24,771 nucleotides of DNA from an uncultured Oribacterium sp. GTDB lineage: Bacteria; Bacillota; Clostridia; Lachnospirales; Lachnospiraceae. Positions 24,401 to 24,771 of this stretch are shown here, in pieces. The stretch covers positions 1 through 24,771 of the forward strand of contig CAKQPT010000030.1 in assembly GCA_934270345.1 (NCBI GenBank), read 5' to 3'. Made by a program: the position numbers and the translations under genes. The stretch's first letter is position 1. Each line of letters begins with the position of its first letter. Below the pieces are notes generated by a model, which saw only the letters and a list, made by a program, of their open reading frames with translations, was not told the origin of the DNA and ran no database searches.

Positions 24401-24771
24401 ACGCTCGATGGAGAAAACGTACATCAGGAAAAGCAGAATGCGGCGGATGGAACTGTAAAGTTTGACGAGATCAGTTATGATCAGGATGATGTCGGTAAGA
24501 CATTTACGTATACCATAAAGGAGGAAGCAGGAAGCGAAGCCGGTTATACCTATGACAATCACAGTGAAACAGTAACGGTAACAGTTACCGATAAGGGTGA
24601 TGGAACTCTGAAGGCAGAGCCAAGTTATGCAAAGGCTGAGGGTGCGGTCTTTACCAATACCTATACCTACAGAGCAACAGGAAAGGTACAGCTTAAAGCA
24701 AAGAAGGTACTAAACGGAAAGGCACTTAAGGCGGATCAGTTCACATTTACGCTCGATGGAGAAAACGTACA
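21404..24771 (+). CDS. Secreted surface adhesin with Cna-B and pilin-like (FctA-type) repeats, 3' truncated by window
   Basis: Open from ATG 21404 to the window edge (1122 codons) with no stop. Residues 1-29 are a signal peptide ending AYSA. A Ser/Ala/Thr/Gly-rich disordered stretch follows (about 30-265), containing GGCCAATGC at 21664-21672 and near-copies. Residues about 266-565 form acidic beta domains that recur in long Firmicute adhesins (KVKLRFHVVDEDG; FTTDGFSTYAII). About 570-870 is a domain loosely like a choice-of-anchor A region (GNAGGLNYIGNL), not certain. A Cna-B domain spans about 883-970 (ISVKKIWDDDYDE to FVITNT). From about 977 the FctA/Spy0128-like repeats begin (LKAKKVLNGKALKADQFTF); such domains often carry internal Lys-Asn isopeptide bonds. 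A C-terminal sortase motif is expected beyond the edge. Confidence 0.85.
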   Translation, partial: MRINLKKRFTALMLAGMMVTSNVLPAYSATDGIVVEQADASYEGQTADSDASADAGNSEAGGASSEQDDTGKPVADAVDSDSTSDASANAGDESHVAGAAAGSASSTSASDNAETGVSQGTTENTENSAAAGGAENAENSGAENVSDSTNTGAEGAAGTDTSANTGASSATEKSDVIVLETSAASTETETTGAATEIDGAGSGATVSGGASTSASGVGITTGGAGAGSTALDESAVETTPAETLESVPETTVEETTVPESTEAAKKVKLRFHVVDEDGEDIDEKYVDVKVSFDQEGMLTLDDSEKAPVRNIRKLTGTRLFGLLRTYSKNYTYKEASLDGDIIRAIRKTTDEDEHTVYEYTMDGENWTAFEEDSEILLVYCAPETKGNGHAEYIEEGKIKVVVDLKKELPEGVELRVQEVTDENQNYDAYMTALDDAAKASASEIEKHSNENTLLYDIAFIGHDEDGQEYEYQPGEDVSVKVSFLGGQLAGELGASDADNVVIKHLPVKDEVKENAAKDGQRTTADMTDLSADDIKVEDVKKAKVTLDTEAKIATVDEEEDEEEEKEVAESKDEVTFTTDGFSTYAIICTNPEEVKAVKVNLNLPAILNKYEAFGYGVIAHDYSWAADTESNVMVDQYYSTISDFGNSDNYGNAGGLNYIGNLKSGTASPLRFHIAPKKLLLGDAAYKDVEVDKKITLEHATGTIIEKKNYNVANIVKSIGTDVERIIEESSNDAPTLSADKCYNINLIGTEPGVYLVKYAGNSITDQNLKVTTDKNHKLVIYCTSSGNSEDDDSIFIQRYHVNGEQPSHWITSKDKDEDWILQAVTFYVPNANVHLQETMGEFIVPNNTVKQTNTSAGIVITQVINAITGEWHYHNHELPATNTISVKKIWDDDYDEAKKRPAEIKVQLKKNGEPEGTPVTLNESNDWAYSWTVSTSSDTYTVDEVSVPEGYKKVITGDASVGFVITNTLETTEKETSVILKAKKVLNGKALKADQFTFTLDGENVHQEKQNAADGTVKFDEISYDQDDVGKTFTYTIKEEAGSEAGYTYDNHSETVTVTVTDKGDGTLKAEPSYAKAEGAVFTNTYTYRATGKVQLKAKKVLNGKALKADQFTFTLDGENV
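24347..24771 (+). repeat. Start of 348-bp tandem repeat encoding 116-residue pilin-like domains
   Basis: The segment beginning AAAGCAAAGAAGGTACTAAA at 24347 recurs at 24695 and is identical for the 77 bases that remain to the window edge. More copies probably follow. Confidence 0.85.

Overview
The window looks like chromosomal DNA of a high-GC member of the Clostridia, probably Lachnospiraceae-like. The evidence is Gram-positive style AGGAGG ribosome binding sites, a zinc-ribbon L33, an L10-type leader in front of rplJ, RecD2 next to ComF, choline-binding-type cell-wall repeats, and a large secreted protein with Cna-B and pilin-like repeats. Family-level placement is inference; no rRNA gene is present.

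Layout from left to right: (1) a membrane acyltransferase and a six-helix membrane protein with a repetitive coiled-coil tail (5-2763); (2) an AT-rich, palindrome-bearing gene-free stretch, then a 4 x 33 bp tandem repeat directly upstream of a PLP aminotransferase that ends in a strong terminator (2764-4779); (3) a gene-free stretch of about 0.6 kb leading to an MreB/Mbl actin homologue (4780-6442); (4) recD2 and comF, overlapping and co-transcribed (6552-9849); (5) a REP-like palindrome and a LysR-type regulator facing left (9886-10908); (6) the rpmG-secE-nusG-rplK-rplA operon and the rplJ-rplL operon with its L10 leader/attenuator (11105-14654); (7) a 1068-residue membrane-spanning protein with an N-terminal zinc ribbon and C-terminal wall-binding repeats, where rpoB would normally follow rplL (14776-17983); (8) a glyoxalase/VOC gene coupled to rarA (mgsA), and a convergent lipoprotein gene sharing a bidirectional terminator (18114-20832); (9) the 5' part of a giant repeat-containing surface protein, running off the right edge (21404-24771).

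The most striking signal is not a gene. The word GCCAATGC occurs 13 times exactly on one strand or the other (9 times as GGCCAATGC, most often CGGCCAATGC), against roughly one expected by base composition in 24.8 kb. It lies in intergenic gaps and in disordered or inserted protein linkers, and is absent from the ribosomal genes. On the sense strand within genes it is always read in the same frame as Ala-Asn-Ala. This distribution recalls the DNA uptake sequences of Neisseria and Pasteurellaceae, or a Chi-like/architectural motif. I know of no such element described in this group. It sits here beside comF and recD2, genes linked to DNA uptake and DNA processing, though that proximity may be chance.

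Other items to examine are a six-copy ACGAAA array just upstream of the surface-protein promoter, a sharp GC change inside that gene, hairpin-rich spacers around rplK and between rplJ and rplL, the 66 bp repeats that multiply the GCCAATGC motif, and the broken rplL-rpoB neighbourhood.
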